In this document: positions 1 through 8,415 of the stretch, piece after piece | How positions within the stretch are numbered: position 1 is the first letter of the stretch | Layout of the letters: each line of letters opens with the position of its first letter | Source of the DNA: CALCHA01 sp035548175 | GTDB taxonomy: Bacteria > Planctomycetota > Phycisphaerae > WQYP01 | Reading direction: 5' to 3' | Length of the DNA: 64,000 bases | Assembly (NCBI GenBank): GCA_035548175.1 | Contig: DASZTO010000096.1 | Coordinates: 28,208 to 92,207 of the forward strand | Translations under genes and position numbers: made by a program | The notes under the pieces: model-generated | What the model saw: the letters and a program-made list of their open reading frames with translations, nothing else | What the model was told of the DNA's origin: nothing | Databases searched by the model: none

Positions 1-75
1 AGCGCCGGCCCCATCTCTGAGCCGACGTGGGGCGCTCCGAGATCGAAACACCCGCGCATCAGTCGCGGGTGTTTC
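1..75 (-). terminator. Probable intrinsic terminator(s) of the minus-strand pair
   Basis: A perfect 12-bp inverted repeat, GAAACACCCGCG at 45-56 and its complement at 64-75 with a 7-nt loop, lies just beyond the end of the minus-strand membrane-protein gene. A weaker pairing AGCGCC/GGCGCT spans 1-36. Neither has a long T tract, so termination is inferred from the strong stem and its position. Confidence 0.55.
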
Positions 76-129
76 ACTATGCGCGTCGGCGGAGTGGTTC
101 GTGTGTGGCGGGCGTTGGCTTTTGGTTTG

Positions 130-645
130 TCAGCCGAAGAGCTGCGCGCGGGCGCCGTCGAGGGCTCCCTTGCCCCATCGGCGGGCGGGGCCGAAGGTGG
201 AACGTGCGGCCCAATCTCCGACGGCCCTGTCGAAGGCGGTGGTGCTGATCAAGAGGGCCGCGACGGGCGCTCCGGTTGTTCTGGCGACCCAGAGCAGGAG
301 GAGGCGAATCCGCCAGCTTAATCCCGCTGCGCCCAGGAGTTCCCAGGCGAGTTTTCGATCGCTGTCTGGCGGGCCGGCCTCACGGCGGCGCTGCCGGAGG
401 TGGAGGAGCAGGCCCACGAGCACGACAACGGCGACGACGCCGATCAGGACGCCGGAGCCGGCGCTGCCGCGGTCCTTGCCGGTGTTGTAATCGCGCAGGC
501 CATTGGTGAAATCGTTGAATGTGAGGGTATGGGCGCCGCCCTGGGCCGCGGGCGCGGCGGTCGCCGGAGGTGCGCTCGGGGTGTCATCCCAGGGGGGCGG
601 GACTGCCTGTGCGATGATCAGGGTGTGCATGTGAGGGATCTCCAT
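130..645 (-). CDS. Small membrane protein of unknown function coupled to the HEAT-repeat gene
   Basis: The 171-residue product is not recognised. It has a Pro/Ala-rich N-terminal 40 residues, one clear transmembrane helix at about residues 64-83 followed by a basic stop-transfer patch (RQRRR), and a second hydrophobic stretch near residues 112-130 in a basic, Trp-containing C-terminal half. The ATG at 645-643 overlaps the stop of the upstream gene (TGATG), the arrangement of translational coupling, so this start is preferred although an ATG five codons later is possible. Because it is coupled to a HEAT-repeat protein, the two may form a membrane-anchored complex; that is inference. A 12-bp inverted repeat follows the stop. 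Confidence 0.6.
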   Translation of the reverse strand: MEIPHMHTLIIAQAVPPPWDDTPSAPPATAAPAAQGGAHTLTFNDFTNGLRDYNTGKDRGSAGSGVLIGVVAVVVLVGLLLHLRQRRREAGPPDSDRKLAWELLGAAGLSWRIRLLLLWVARTTGAPVAALLISTTAFDRAVGDWAARSTFGPARRWGKGALDGARAQLFG

Positions 646-2567
646 CAGGTCCCCGCCGTCACATGGGTCGCGAGGGTGTCCAGGAGGGTTGCCGCACGTT
701 TGCGGACGCGGACGTTGGGGTCGCGCCGCGCCATGGCGGAGACCTGGCGCACCATCTCGAGAAGCTGGAGTTCCTGCACGACCCAGAGCGCGGACATGCG
801 ATGGATGGGGTTCTGATCCATCAGCATTTTGAGCAGGCATTCGCGGGCCGTTTCGAAGTTGAACCGGCTGATGGCCTTGATGGCGTTGGCCCGCTCCCGG
901 TTGTGGCGGGAGTTGAGCATGGCAAGGACCTGCTGGCTGCGATCGGCGATGCGGAGCGCTTCCATGCTTTCGATGGCGTTGGCGCGGACGCGCGCGTCGG
1001 TGTGATGCGCGGCATGTTCGAGAAGATCCTTGAGGCGGGGATCCTCGAGGCGTCCCGCGAGCTTGACCGCGATGGCGGCGACGCGGACGTCGGCATGGCC
1101 GCAGAGCGCGATGATCTGGGTGCGGAAACCGGCGACGTTGTCGAGCGAGGAGAGCATTTTGAGGCCCTGCGCGACCTCGGCCACCTGCGTGGATGCGAGG
1201 CGGAGGCGGAGGGCGTCGATGAAGGCGGGATCGGTCGCGGCGGCGCGAGCGTGCGTGTGGCGCATGGCGGGGGGCACCTGGGAGAAGCGTTCCCAGGCTT
1301 TTTCAAAGGCGCCGATGTGACCTGACGCCGCCGATTCGACGGCCGTCGTCATGACAGAGATTCGCGCCACTCCGACGCCGCCGCGGGCGATTTTGCGGAC
1401 CGAATCATGGCGGCTGCTGGAAAGCCGCGAGGCGAGTCCGCGGTAATCCGTGCCGACGCCGACCATGGAGGTGCGGCGGCCCATGATGGTGCGTGCGGCG
1501 ATTCGCGCCACGCGTTCGTCGGGATCATCCGCCAGCCGCACCAGCAGTTCCCCGGCCTCTCCGGCGCACGCCCGCGCCGCGGCCTGCGCGATCGCCAGCC
1601 GCCACGCCACGCCTTCGGGTCCGACCGGGGACAACTGGAGCATGCTCTGGAAGAGGGCGGCCTTCTGGACTGGGGGGATCCCGACCTTTTCGATGATGCG
1701 AAGCCACCCGGGCCAGTTGTCTTCATTGACCAGTCCACGTCCGGCGCCTTTCTTAAAAGCGGTCACGAACTTGGCCTGCGCGACGGTCGCGGCCGTCTGC
1801 GCGAGGACCGGATCGAGCAGCCGGTAGGCTTCGCCGCAGAGCGCGTGGAGCATGGCGGGATCATCCGCCGCCGCGAGGCCGGCCATGGCGGCGGGCTTGA
1901 GGGTCGATCCGAGCGCCAGGAGTGTGCCGCGGGCGATCATGGGATCCCTGGGATTTCGCAGCACGAGGGTGGCGGCGCGGGTGGCTTCGTCGTAGGTGTC
2001 GCCGAAGCAGGCCCAGGTGTGACCATCCTGCTTGCGTTCGAGGGCCAGCGCCGCGGTCACAGCGGCCGTCTGCCGGTGGGTCTTGAAGGTGCGCAGACCA
2101 TGCTCGACGGCCTTTTCCATCTGCTCGGCCTGGTCGCCTTCGCAGCAGGTGGTCAGATGCTTGCGCACGGCCTCGAGCAGCGCGCGGCCGGCGAGTTCGC
2201 GGACCGCCTGGCGGGCGTCGATGAGGGCTTCGACGAGGAGATAGGTCAGCTTGGCATCAGCGCATTCGCGGACGATGGTGATCACATTTTCGCGCGAGGG
2301 GCCGTCGGAATCCTGCATGGTCTCGGCCAGGGGTCCGAACAATTCGCGGGGGCGCGCCACCATGTCTCGCCGGACGGTTTCGTCGAGCGAGTTGAAGGCG
2401 CGGATGAGCGCCACCCAGCCGCCGCGCTTGTTGCGCTCGAGGAGCAACTGGGCCAGTTCGTGCTGCTGGTGGGGGAGCGCGGCAGCGAGGACGCGGTCCG
2501 CCATGCGCTCGACCGCGACATTGCGCGATGCGAGCAGCTTCTTCAAAATCGCCTGCCGTGCCGACAT
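645..2567 (-). CDS. HEAT-repeat protein
   Basis: The product is a 640-residue, almost wholly alpha-helical protein. Pairs of helices with HEAT/PBS-lyase-like spacing run through most of it, for example around DPRLKDLLEHAAHHTDARVR, NSRHNRERANAIKAI and DPNVRVRKRAATLLDTL near the C-terminus. HEAT solenoids are scaffolds for protein-protein contacts; no catalytic domain is visible. The start chosen is the ATG at 2567-2565 (MSARQAILKK). The frame stays open 70 codons upstream, but that part is low in repeat character and overlaps the probable promoter area. No signal peptide is apparent. The stop overlaps the start of the next, membrane-anchored gene, so the two are probably made together. Confidence 0.75.
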   Translation of the reverse strand: MSARQAILKKLLASRNVAVERMADRVLAAALPHQQHELAQLLLERNKRGGWVALIRAFNSLDETVRRDMVARPRELFGPLAETMQDSDGPSRENVITIVRECADAKLTYLLVEALIDARQAVRELAGRALLEAVRKHLTTCCEGDQAEQMEKAVEHGLRTFKTHRQTAAVTAALALERKQDGHTWACFGDTYDEATRAATLVLRNPRDPMIARGTLLALGSTLKPAAMAGLAAADDPAMLHALCGEAYRLLDPVLAQTAATVAQAKFVTAFKKGAGRGLVNEDNWPGWLRIIEKVGIPPVQKAALFQSMLQLSPVGPEGVAWRLAIAQAAARACAGEAGELLVRLADDPDERVARIAARTIMGRRTSMVGVGTDYRGLASRLSSSRHDSVRKIARGGVGVARISVMTTAVESAASGHIGAFEKAWERFSQVPPAMRHTHARAAATDPAFIDALRLRLASTQVAEVAQGLKMLSSLDNVAGFRTQIIALCGHADVRVAAIAVKLAGRLEDPRLKDLLEHAAHHTDARVRANAIESMEALRIADRSQQVLAMLNSRHNRERANAIKAISRFNFETARECLLKMLMDQNPIHRMSALWVVQELQLLEMVRQVSAMARRDPNVRVRKRAATLLDTLATHVTAGT

Positions 2568-2805
2568 ATGTGTCTTCCCGGTGTGGGGGTCCGGGAAAAT
2601 TATCGGTAGCCCCCGGACGCCCCTTTCGCGCAACTTCACCCCCCAAACGAGGAAATTTTTGGCTTTTTCCCGATCGAATAGGGGGGTAGTCGGGCGGCGT
2701 GTTCGGCCGATAACAATCCGTGCTGCGCTTCCGCCAGAGGAGTTCTGCGGGGACGGTTCCGAGAATGGGAGAATCAAAAATCGAAAATCGAAGCGCGCTT
2801 TCCCC

Positions 2806-2811
2806 TATAAT
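2806..2811 (+). promoter_or_regulatory. Possible -10 element of the aminotransferase gene
   Basis: A perfect TATAAT lies 27 bp before the ATG at 2838. The -35 position is poor (AT-rich, no TTGACA-like hexamer), so this is a weak call resting on the -10 and its location in the divergent spacer. Confidence 0.4.
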
Positions 2812-2837
2812 CGGCCGTTTTATCGGAGCCCGCATCC

Positions 2838-4043
2838 ATGCCGCCATCCTCCCCGCCTTCTGCATCCTCCCCATCCTCCGCCGCGGCTCCGGCCGCAGCG
2901 CGTCCGGTCCCGCTGTTCGAGCTGGCGACCCAGTGGCAGATCATCCGCAATGACGTGGAAGCGGCGGTGAAAGAGGTGCTGGATTCCCAGCAATACACCT
3001 CCGGCGCCTCCTCCGGGCCGTTCGTCGGCCGGTTCGAGGAACATCTCGGGGCCATTCTCAACGCCCGGGTCGTCGCGCTGTCTTCCGGGACCGACGCCAT
3101 CCTCGCCGCGATGATGGCCCTGGGCGTCGGTCGCGATGAACAGGACCGGCCCCACGAGGTCATCACCACCCCCTTTACGTTTTTCGCGACCGCCGGGTGC
3201 ATCGTGCGGGCCGGCGCGCGGCCTGTGTTTGTGGATATCGATCCGGCGACTTTTCTCATGGACCTTCAGCAGACAGCCGCCGCCATCACGCCCCGCACGC
3301 GCGCCATCGTCCCGGTGCATCTCTACGGCCAGATGCTGGACACCGCCGCGCTCGCGGCCATCGCCGGGCCACGGCGTCTGGCGATCATTGAAGACGCCGC
3401 CCAGTGCATCGGCGCGCGCGATCAGCACGGCCACCAGATCGCTGAGAACGCCGCCTGCGCCTGCCTGAGCTTCTATCCGACCAAAAATCTGGGCGCCGCC
3501 GGAGACGCCGGCGCGCTGGTCACGCGGGATCCCGCCCTCGCGACGCGTTTCCTTCAGACCCGCCAGCATGGCGAAACCGAACGCTATCACCATGGATTCG
3601 TCGGGGGCAACTTCCGCATGGACGCGCTGCAGGCGGCCGTGCTCAACGTCAAACTCAAATGGCTCAACGAGTGGAACAACCGCCGCCGCGCCATCGCCGG
3701 GTATTACACCCGGCGTTTCACCAGCGAATCCCGGGGGGCCATCATTCCTCCCGCGGAAATTCCCGGCGCCTTGCACGTTTACCACCAGTACGTCATCCGC
3801 GTTGCAGACGGGAAACGTGATGCGCTGCGCGAACACCTCTCCAAAAACGGCGTCGGCTCCAACATCTATTATCCCAAACCCCTCCACCTCCAGGCCTGCT
3901 TCGCCAACCTTGGCTATAAAAAGGGCGATTTTCCGGTTACCGAAAAAGCGTGCGAAGAAGTGCTGGCCCTTCCCATCTTTCCCGAGCTCACCGATTCACA
4001 GCTGGAACGCGTGGCCGGGGTTGTCCTGTCGTTCTTCCAATAG
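2838..4043 (+). CDS. DegT/DnrJ/EryC1/StrS-family sugar aminotransferase
   Basis: This 401-residue protein is a PLP-dependent aminotransferase of the DegT/DnrJ/EryC1 family, which transfers amino groups from glutamate to nucleotide-linked keto-sugars for polysaccharide or glycan synthesis. Family hallmarks are the SSGTDAI cofactor-binding loop near residue 80, HLYGQ near 155, IEDAAQCIGA near 183, the FYPTKNLG motif with the PLP lysine at about K216, and the GGNFRMDALQAA block. About 25 Ser/Pro/Ala-rich residues precede the conserved domain, so the true start could be slightly downstream. The sequence resembles the WbpE-like subgroup, but the substrate cannot be settled from sequence alone. The next gene is 174 bp away and probably separately transcribed. 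Confidence 0.88.
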   Translation: MPPSSPPSASSPSSAAAPAAARPVPLFELATQWQIIRNDVEAAVKEVLDSQQYTSGASSGPFVGRFEEHLGAILNARVVALSSGTDAILAAMMALGVGRDEQDRPHEVITTPFTFFATAGCIVRAGARPVFVDIDPATFLMDLQQTAAAITPRTRAIVPVHLYGQMLDTAALAAIAGPRRLAIIEDAAQCIGARDQHGHQIAENAACACLSFYPTKNLGAAGDAGALVTRDPALATRFLQTRQHGETERYHHGFVGGNFRMDALQAAVLNVKLKWLNEWNNRRRAIAGYYTRRFTSESRGAIIPPAEIPGALHVYHQYVIRVADGKRDALREHLSKNGVGSNIYYPKPLHLQACFANLGYKKGDFPVTEKACEEVLALPIFPELTDSQLERVAGVVLSFFQ

Positions 4044-4217
4044 GGCCGCCCAGGCTTGATGGCATGCGATGCCTCTGGGAGCGGGAATGGTCCGAAACAG
4101 AGGGGGACAATTAGACGGATCCCGTTCGCTGGGTCGTGAAGTTTGAATTGCCGGTCGTTCGCTTGCGGCAGTATCATCCTTCGCGACGCACACCTGCCGC
4201 CCGTCAAGGAGCCCTTC

Positions 4218-5282
4218 ATGCCGCGCCCCGTCGTCCTTTTCACCGGCCAATGGGCCGACCTCCCGCTTGAGCAGCTGTGCCAAAAGGCCAAACGGTTCGG
4301 GTATGACGGGCTTGAACTGGCCTGCTGGGGCGATCACTTCAACGTGCAGGAGGCGCTTGACGACAGAAGCTACGTGAAGAAGAAGTGGGCCACGCTTCAG
4401 AAGCACGGGCTTACCTGTTACACGCTGGCCGCCCACCTGGTCGGGCAGTGCGTGTGCGATCCCATCGACGACCGGCACAAAGCGATCCTGCCGGCGCACG
4501 TCTGGGGCGATGGCAAGCCGGAAGGAGTGCGCGCCCGCGCCGCCGCGGAACTTGCCGACACCGCCCGCGCCTCTCGAAAATTCTTCGACGCCGCCCCGCG
4601 CGCCATCCAGAACCAGCTCAAATCGTTTGGCGACGGCAAGCACATGGAACTCACCGTCCCCGGTTTCACCGGCTCTTCAATCTGGCATTATGTGTACGCG
4701 TTCCCGCCCGTCGCTCCCGCGCAAATCGATGCCGGCTACCAGGATTTCGCCCAGCGTTTCAACCCCATCCTCGATATCTTCGATGAGCACGACGTCAGCT
4801 TCGCGCTGGAGGTGCACCCCACCGAAATCGCCTTCGACATCGTCTCGGCCCACCGCGCTCTAGCGGCCCTCGACAATCGCCGCGCCTTCGGCTTCAACTA
4901 CGATCCCTCGCACCTCGTGTACCAGGGGGTGGATTACGTCCAGTTCATCCGCGAATTCGCCGACCGCATTTACCGGGTCCACATGAAAGACGCCTGGAAG
5001 TCGGCCGCCGCGCGCCGCTCCGGGGTCTTCGGCGGGCACCTTCCGTTTGGCGATCCCGAACGGTACTGGGAATTCCGCTCTCTGGGCCATGGATCGGTTG
5101 ATTTCGAGGAGGTCATCCGCGGCCTGAACTTCGCCAATTACCGGGGGCCGTTCGCGGTCGAGTGGGAAGACCAGAACATGGACCGCGAGCATGGCGCAGC
5201 CGAAGCCGCCGCCTTCGTCCGGCGCCTGGATTTCGCGGGGAGCGAGATCATTTTTGACGCGCAGTTCGAGCGCCGGCGATAA
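4218..5282 (+). CDS. Sugar phosphate isomerase/epimerase family TIM barrel
   Basis: The 354-residue product belongs to the xylose-isomerase-like (AP endonuclease family 2) TIM-barrel group, whose members isomerise or epimerise sugars and inositols with a divalent metal. The metal-site motifs are visible: LEVHPTE, NYDPSHLVYQG, RVHMKD and VEWED in the expected order along the second half of the barrel. The start is the ATG at 4218, which has AAGGA seven bases upstream; the open frame extends 25 codons further but lacks such a site. It is followed after 2 bp by a tiny membrane protein gene and then the rluA-type gene, forming a tight three-gene unit. The substrate is unknown. Confidence 0.85.
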   Translation: MPRPVVLFTGQWADLPLEQLCQKAKRFGYDGLELACWGDHFNVQEALDDRSYVKKKWATLQKHGLTCYTLAAHLVGQCVCDPIDDRHKAILPAHVWGDGKPEGVRARAAAELADTARASRKFFDAAPRAIQNQLKSFGDGKHMELTVPGFTGSSIWHYVYAFPPVAPAQIDAGYQDFAQRFNPILDIFDEHDVSFALEVHPTEIAFDIVSAHRALAALDNRRAFGFNYDPSHLVYQGVDYVQFIREFADRIYRVHMKDAWKSAAARRSGVFGGHLPFGDPERYWEFRSLGHGSVDFEEVIRGLNFANYRGPFAVEWEDQNMDREHGAAEAAAFVRRLDFAGSEIIFDAQFERRR

Positions 5283-5284
5283 CC

Positions 5285-5461
5285 ATGCGCGCCGTCTCCG
5301 TCATTTTCATGGTGCTGGCCGTCGCGCTGATCGCTCTGGGGCGCCAGCAGGTGCGGCTTTCCCGCCGCGCGGCCGCTGGCCGGGCCGGCCAGAACGCCAT
5401 CGGCTGGATGCTCACGCTCGCCGGTTCCCTTTGCATGGTTGTCGGAGTGATCCTCTGGTGA
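5285..5461 (+). CDS. Tiny two-helix membrane protein
   Basis: A 58-residue frame begins two bases after the preceding stop and ends with TGA overlapping the GTG start of the next gene (GTGA). It reads as two hydrophobic helices: residues 3-16 (AVSVIFMVLAVALIAL) and 40-57 (WMLTLAGSLCMVVGVILW), separated by a basic, Arg-rich loop. The exact fit between two genes and the helix-loop-helix design support a real gene. No family is recognised. Confidence 0.6.
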   Translation: MRAVSVIFMVLAVALIALGRQQVRLSRRAAAGRAGQNAIGWMLTLAGSLCMVVGVILW

Positions 5462-6267
5462 AACACCATCCGCGACACCCCCCGGAGCGTCCGCCGGCCC
5501 GTGCGGCGGTCACCGCGAATCCCGCGATTCCCGTGGCGATCGTTCACGAAGACCCTGACCTGCTCATCGTCGACAAGCCCGCCGGCCTGGTCACGCAGCC
5601 CGGCAAAGGCCACGCCTCGGATTCGCTGCTCAACGCGGTTTTCGCGCTGCGCGAGGGACTCATCGGAAAGCTCCTTCAGAACCTGGGCCAGCGGCGCGAT
5701 TTCGGTCTGCTTCATCGCCTCGATAAGGAGACCTCCGGGCTGCTCGTCATCGCCAAAACCCCGAACGCCTACGACCAGCTTCGCCGGGATTTTGAAGCCC
5801 GCCGCATCGATAAGGAATACCTCGCCCTGACCGCCGGCATACCGACACCCGCCCAGGGGGTCATCCAGGCCAGGCTCAAGGAAGTGGAAATCCCGAACGC
5901 CCGATCCACATACGCTTCCATCAAAAAAGTCGTCATCTCCCGCCAGGGCCAGGAAGCCCTCACCGCTTACAAGGTCCAATCGCACGGCCAAACCCCGCCC
6001 GCCGCCCTCGTCCACCTCACCATCAAGACGGGCCGGCTCCACCAGATCCGGGCCCATATGCTTTTTCTGAACTGCCAAGTCCTGGGCGACCCCGTCTACT
6101 GCCCGCCGAACATCGACCCGCGGGCGTATCCTCACCCCCCACGGCTATGCCTCCATGCCACCCGCCTGGGCTTCAAGCACCCTGCGACGGACAAATGGAC
6201 GCACTTCACGTCGCCGCTTCCGGCGGACCTCACCGCGTACGCCAGGAAACTGCATCTCAGTGCGTGA
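5458..6267 (+). CDS. RluA-family 23S rRNA/tRNA pseudouridine synthase
   Basis: The 269-residue protein is a pseudouridine synthase of the RluA/RluC/RluD family, which converts specific uridines in rRNA or tRNA to pseudouridine. The catalytic motif HRLDKETSGLLV is present with the nucleophilic aspartate at about D89. The INVDKPAG-like segment (LIVDKPAGLVTQPG) and the C-terminal GRLHQIRAHM motif are also intact. There is no N-terminal S4 domain, as in RluA itself. The GTG at 5458 is chosen because it overlaps the stop of the upstream gene and sits shortly before the conserved region; the ATG 89 codons upstream lies inside the isomerase gene. The modified position cannot be assigned. Confidence 0.88.
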   Translation: MKHHPRHPPERPPARAAVTANPAIPVAIVHEDPDLLIVDKPAGLVTQPGKGHASDSLLNAVFALREGLIGKLLQNLGQRRDFGLLHRLDKETSGLLVIAKTPNAYDQLRRDFEARRIDKEYLALTAGIPTPAQGVIQARLKEVEIPNARSTYASIKKVVISRQGQEALTAYKVQSHGQTPPAALVHLTIKTGRLHQIRAHMLFLNCQVLGDPVYCPPNIDPRAYPHPPRLCLHATRLGFKHPATDKWTHFTSPLPADLTAYARKLHLSA

Positions 6268-6459
6268 CCGGCGCATTGAGGGATTGTGGTCAGCGTGGGT
6301 CGAAACCTTCGCCGCGCTGGTATGGCAGTTTGGGAAATTTAGGGCGCAGTGCAGGGAATGCCGTCGGAAAAGCGAAGCGGCCAATTACATCTTGACCGGG
6401 AAGCACGATTTTGTTGCCATTTACTGATAATTGGCGGGGCGATTGAAGGAGGCGAACAC

Positions 6460-7170
6460 ATGCGTGGGCTTTGGTCGATCGGTGTCGCGTGCGGACTGGC
6501 GCTGTGGAGTATGAGTCGGGCGCAGGGCGCGACCGTAAGTTTCGATTTTTCGGGCACGGCAGGGGTGTCGTCCAGTGTGACGGTGACGGGGTCGAATCCC
6601 GCATTTATGGCGACGGCGACGGGGAAGACTTACGCGGCCAGCGTGCTGTTTGGATCGGTGACTTCGTTTACGAACCCGCCGGCATATGCGTCGGGGACGC
6701 TGGTGGCTGTGAATCGATTTGACAACACCTTGGGGGTGGATTCGGACAGCGTGAATACGGAAACGGGGACGAATAATCGGCGGATCAATGTGTACAGCAG
6801 CTTTGCCGAGGTGTTGTGGGTGACGATCTCGCCGGCGAGCGGGTACACGATCGATTCGGTGACGCTGACGAATGTGGATGTCGGGGAGGCGGGTGGGTTA
6901 TTGGATGCATCGGGGCACGACCTGACGTTTACGCCGAGCGCTGACGGGCAGGATTTGACGTTTACGCCGCCGGTGAATGCCAACATTTTCGGGGTGTACC
7001 AGGCCAACAAAGTTTCGGGGGCAAGCGCTCCGGGGATCAAGCTGAGCGGATTCGACATCACGTTATCCGCGACGGCAGCGCCGTTGCCGAGCGCGGTGTG
7101 GGGTGGGGCGGTGCTGGTGGGGTTGCTGGGGGTGCGGGTGCGGCGGAGGGGGAGAGTGTGCATCGGATGA
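6460..7170 (+). CDS. Secreted protein with PEP-CTERM-like C-terminal sorting tail
   Basis: The 236-residue protein has an N-terminal signal peptide (about residues 1-25, ending near SRAQGA). Its central region is Ser/Thr/Gly-rich and beta-prone. The last 30 residues have a PLPSAVW motif, a hydrophobic helix (GGAVLVGLLGV) and the basic end RVRRR. That tripartite tail is the arrangement of PEP-CTERM proteins, which are processed by an exosortase during export, in the PLP(S/A)A variant common in Planctomycetota. The ATG at 6460 has AAGGAGG seven bases upstream. Codons end in G rather than C, unlike the preceding genes. The function of the middle domain is unknown. Confidence 0.78.
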   Translation: MRGLWSIGVACGLALWSMSRAQGATVSFDFSGTAGVSSSVTVTGSNPAFMATATGKTYAASVLFGSVTSFTNPPAYASGTLVAVNRFDNTLGVDSDSVNTETGTNNRRINVYSSFAEVLWVTISPASGYTIDSVTLTNVDVGEAGGLLDASGHDLTFTPSADGQDLTFTPPVNANIFGVYQANKVSGASAPGIKLSGFDITLSATAAPLPSAVWGGAVLVGLLGVRVRRRGRVCIG

Positions 7171-7229
7171 CCGGCGGACCGGAGGAGGGGGATCGGGCGC
7201 TCAGAGGGGGAAAAATGAGGGCATGGGCG

Positions 7230-7258
7230 TTGACAGTGCGGGGGGTGGGGCGTTAGAG
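7230..7258 (+). promoter_or_regulatory. Candidate promoter of the ribosomal protein cluster
   Basis: TTGACA at 7230-7235 and TTAGAG at 7253-7258 are separated by 17 bp, a good sigma70-type arrangement in a gene-free stretch. If used, the transcript would carry about 400 nt of leader before rplC. Confidence 0.55.
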
Positions 7259-7660
7259 TGGCCGATCTTGCTGCTGATTTGGCGTGCTTGTGTGCGTGAG
7301 ATGGGTGGCAAGAGGCGTCGATTGACGCCGGCATGAACAACTGGAGTTTCTTCGGATCGCCCAACCAGAGTGATCCCGACCGGGCCTGAAACGGCGAGGT
7401 CTCCCCCCTCCCCCGAGGAGTCAGAAGTCAGTAGTCAGTAGTCAGAAGTGACGGCGGACTAGTGGCTGTGACCGAGGGCGAGAGGCGGCTGCGAGATTGA
7501 AGATCGCCTAATACGGGTCCTGGTTCTGAGGCTGGTGGCTCCTCCCGATCCTTTAAGAGGGACGGGTGGCGAGACCAGACGGGATATCGCGGTGAACCTG
7601 ACACTCTCTTCGCTGGAGAGATACGGGTTCAGATGAGGCAGCCGGAGAGAGAGGAATGCC
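7259..7660 (+). other. Gene-free leader of the ribosomal cluster
   Basis: No convincing gene lies between the secreted-protein gene and rplC; rpsJ, usually found here, is absent. The stretch contains a GGCGTC-GATT-GACGCC hairpin (7314-7329), a four-copy heptamer tract (7420-7452) and a CTCTC/GAGAG hairpin (7604-7620). Near the end, an ATACGGGT motif occurs twice (about 7511 and 7621), each followed by GGTTC or TC and then GAGGC. It may be a structured, regulatory mRNA leader; that is inference. Confidence 0.4.
7420..7452 (+). repeat. Heptamer repeat tract, upstream of rplC
   Basis: Four consecutive 7-bp units, GTCAGAA GTCAGTA GTCAGTA, then GTCAGAA, run in exact register in the leader of the ribosomal cluster. 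This is the first of a family of tracts matching GWCRGWR. Confidence 0.9.
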
Positions 7661-8359
7661 ATGAGCGAGAATGGTACCGCTACTGCTATTGCCCCGTTAG
7701 CCGCCTTGCTGGGACGCAAGGTGGGCATGACCCGGATTTACGACGAGAAGGGCACGATTGTGCCGGTGACCGTCGTGCAGGCGGGTCCGTGCGTGGTGAC
7801 GCAGGTCAAGACGGAAGACGGAAAAGACGGGTACAACGCGATTCAGCTTGGGTACGAGGACGTGAAAGAGCGTCGGTCGACCAAGCCGGTGGTGGGGCAC
7901 TGCAAGAAGACGGGGCAGACCTCGCCGAAGCGTTTCTTCCGGGAAGTGCGGCTGAAGGACAAGGCGGGGATTGCTGCGGGGAGCACGCTGGACGTGGCGA
8001 TTTTCGACACGATCAAGTGGGTGGATGTGACGGGGATTTCGAAGGGGAAGGGTTTCCAGGGCGTGATGAAGCGGTGGAACTTCGGCGGTCAGCCGGCGTC
8101 GCACGGGACGGAACGTAAGCACCGTTCGCCGGGCGGTATCGGTGGCGGCCAGGGCACTCGTGGTCACGGCCGGGCGATCAAGAAAGGCAAGAAGATGGCG
8201 GGGCATCTGGGGAGCGAGCAGGTGACGACGCGGAACCTGCTGCTGGTGGGTGTGGATAAAGAGAAGCACCTGCTGCTGATCAAAGGGACGGTGCCGGGCG
8301 CGAACGGCGAAGTGGTGTTTGTGCGGCAGGCGAAGACGATTTTGAACAACACGAAGTGA
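7661..8359 (+). CDS. rplC: 50S ribosomal protein L3
   Basis: L3 binds 23S rRNA near the peptidyl-transferase centre and is an early assembly protein of the large subunit. The 232-residue sequence shows the L3 signature: GRKVGMTRIYDEKG at about residue 18, GKGFQGVMKRWNF near 128 and SHGTERKHRSPGGIG near 147. The N-terminus carries about 16 extra residues (SENGTATAIAPLAA) before the usual LLGRKVGM start. The ATG is preceded by GAGAGGAA. It opens the cluster here because rpsJ is not upstream. Confidence 0.96.
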   Translation: MSENGTATAIAPLAALLGRKVGMTRIYDEKGTIVPVTVVQAGPCVVTQVKTEDGKDGYNAIQLGYEDVKERRSTKPVVGHCKKTGQTSPKRFFREVRLKDKAGIAAGSTLDVAIFDTIKWVDVTGISKGKGFQGVMKRWNFGGQPASHGTERKHRSPGGIGGGQGTRGHGRAIKKGKKMAGHLGSEQVTTRNLLLVGVDKEKHLLLIKGTVPGANGEVVFVRQAKTILNNTK

Positions 8360-8404
8360 GAAGTCAAAGACAGTAGTCAGAAGTCAGTAGACGGAAGACA
8401 GAAG
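8359..8404 (+). repeat. Heptamer repeat tract, rplC-rplD spacer
   Basis: Units such as GACAGTA, GTCAGAA, GTCAGTA and GACGGAA in a continuous 7-bp register fill nearly the whole 56-bp spacer. Confidence 0.85.
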
Positions 8405-8415
8405 CGGGTTGAGCC

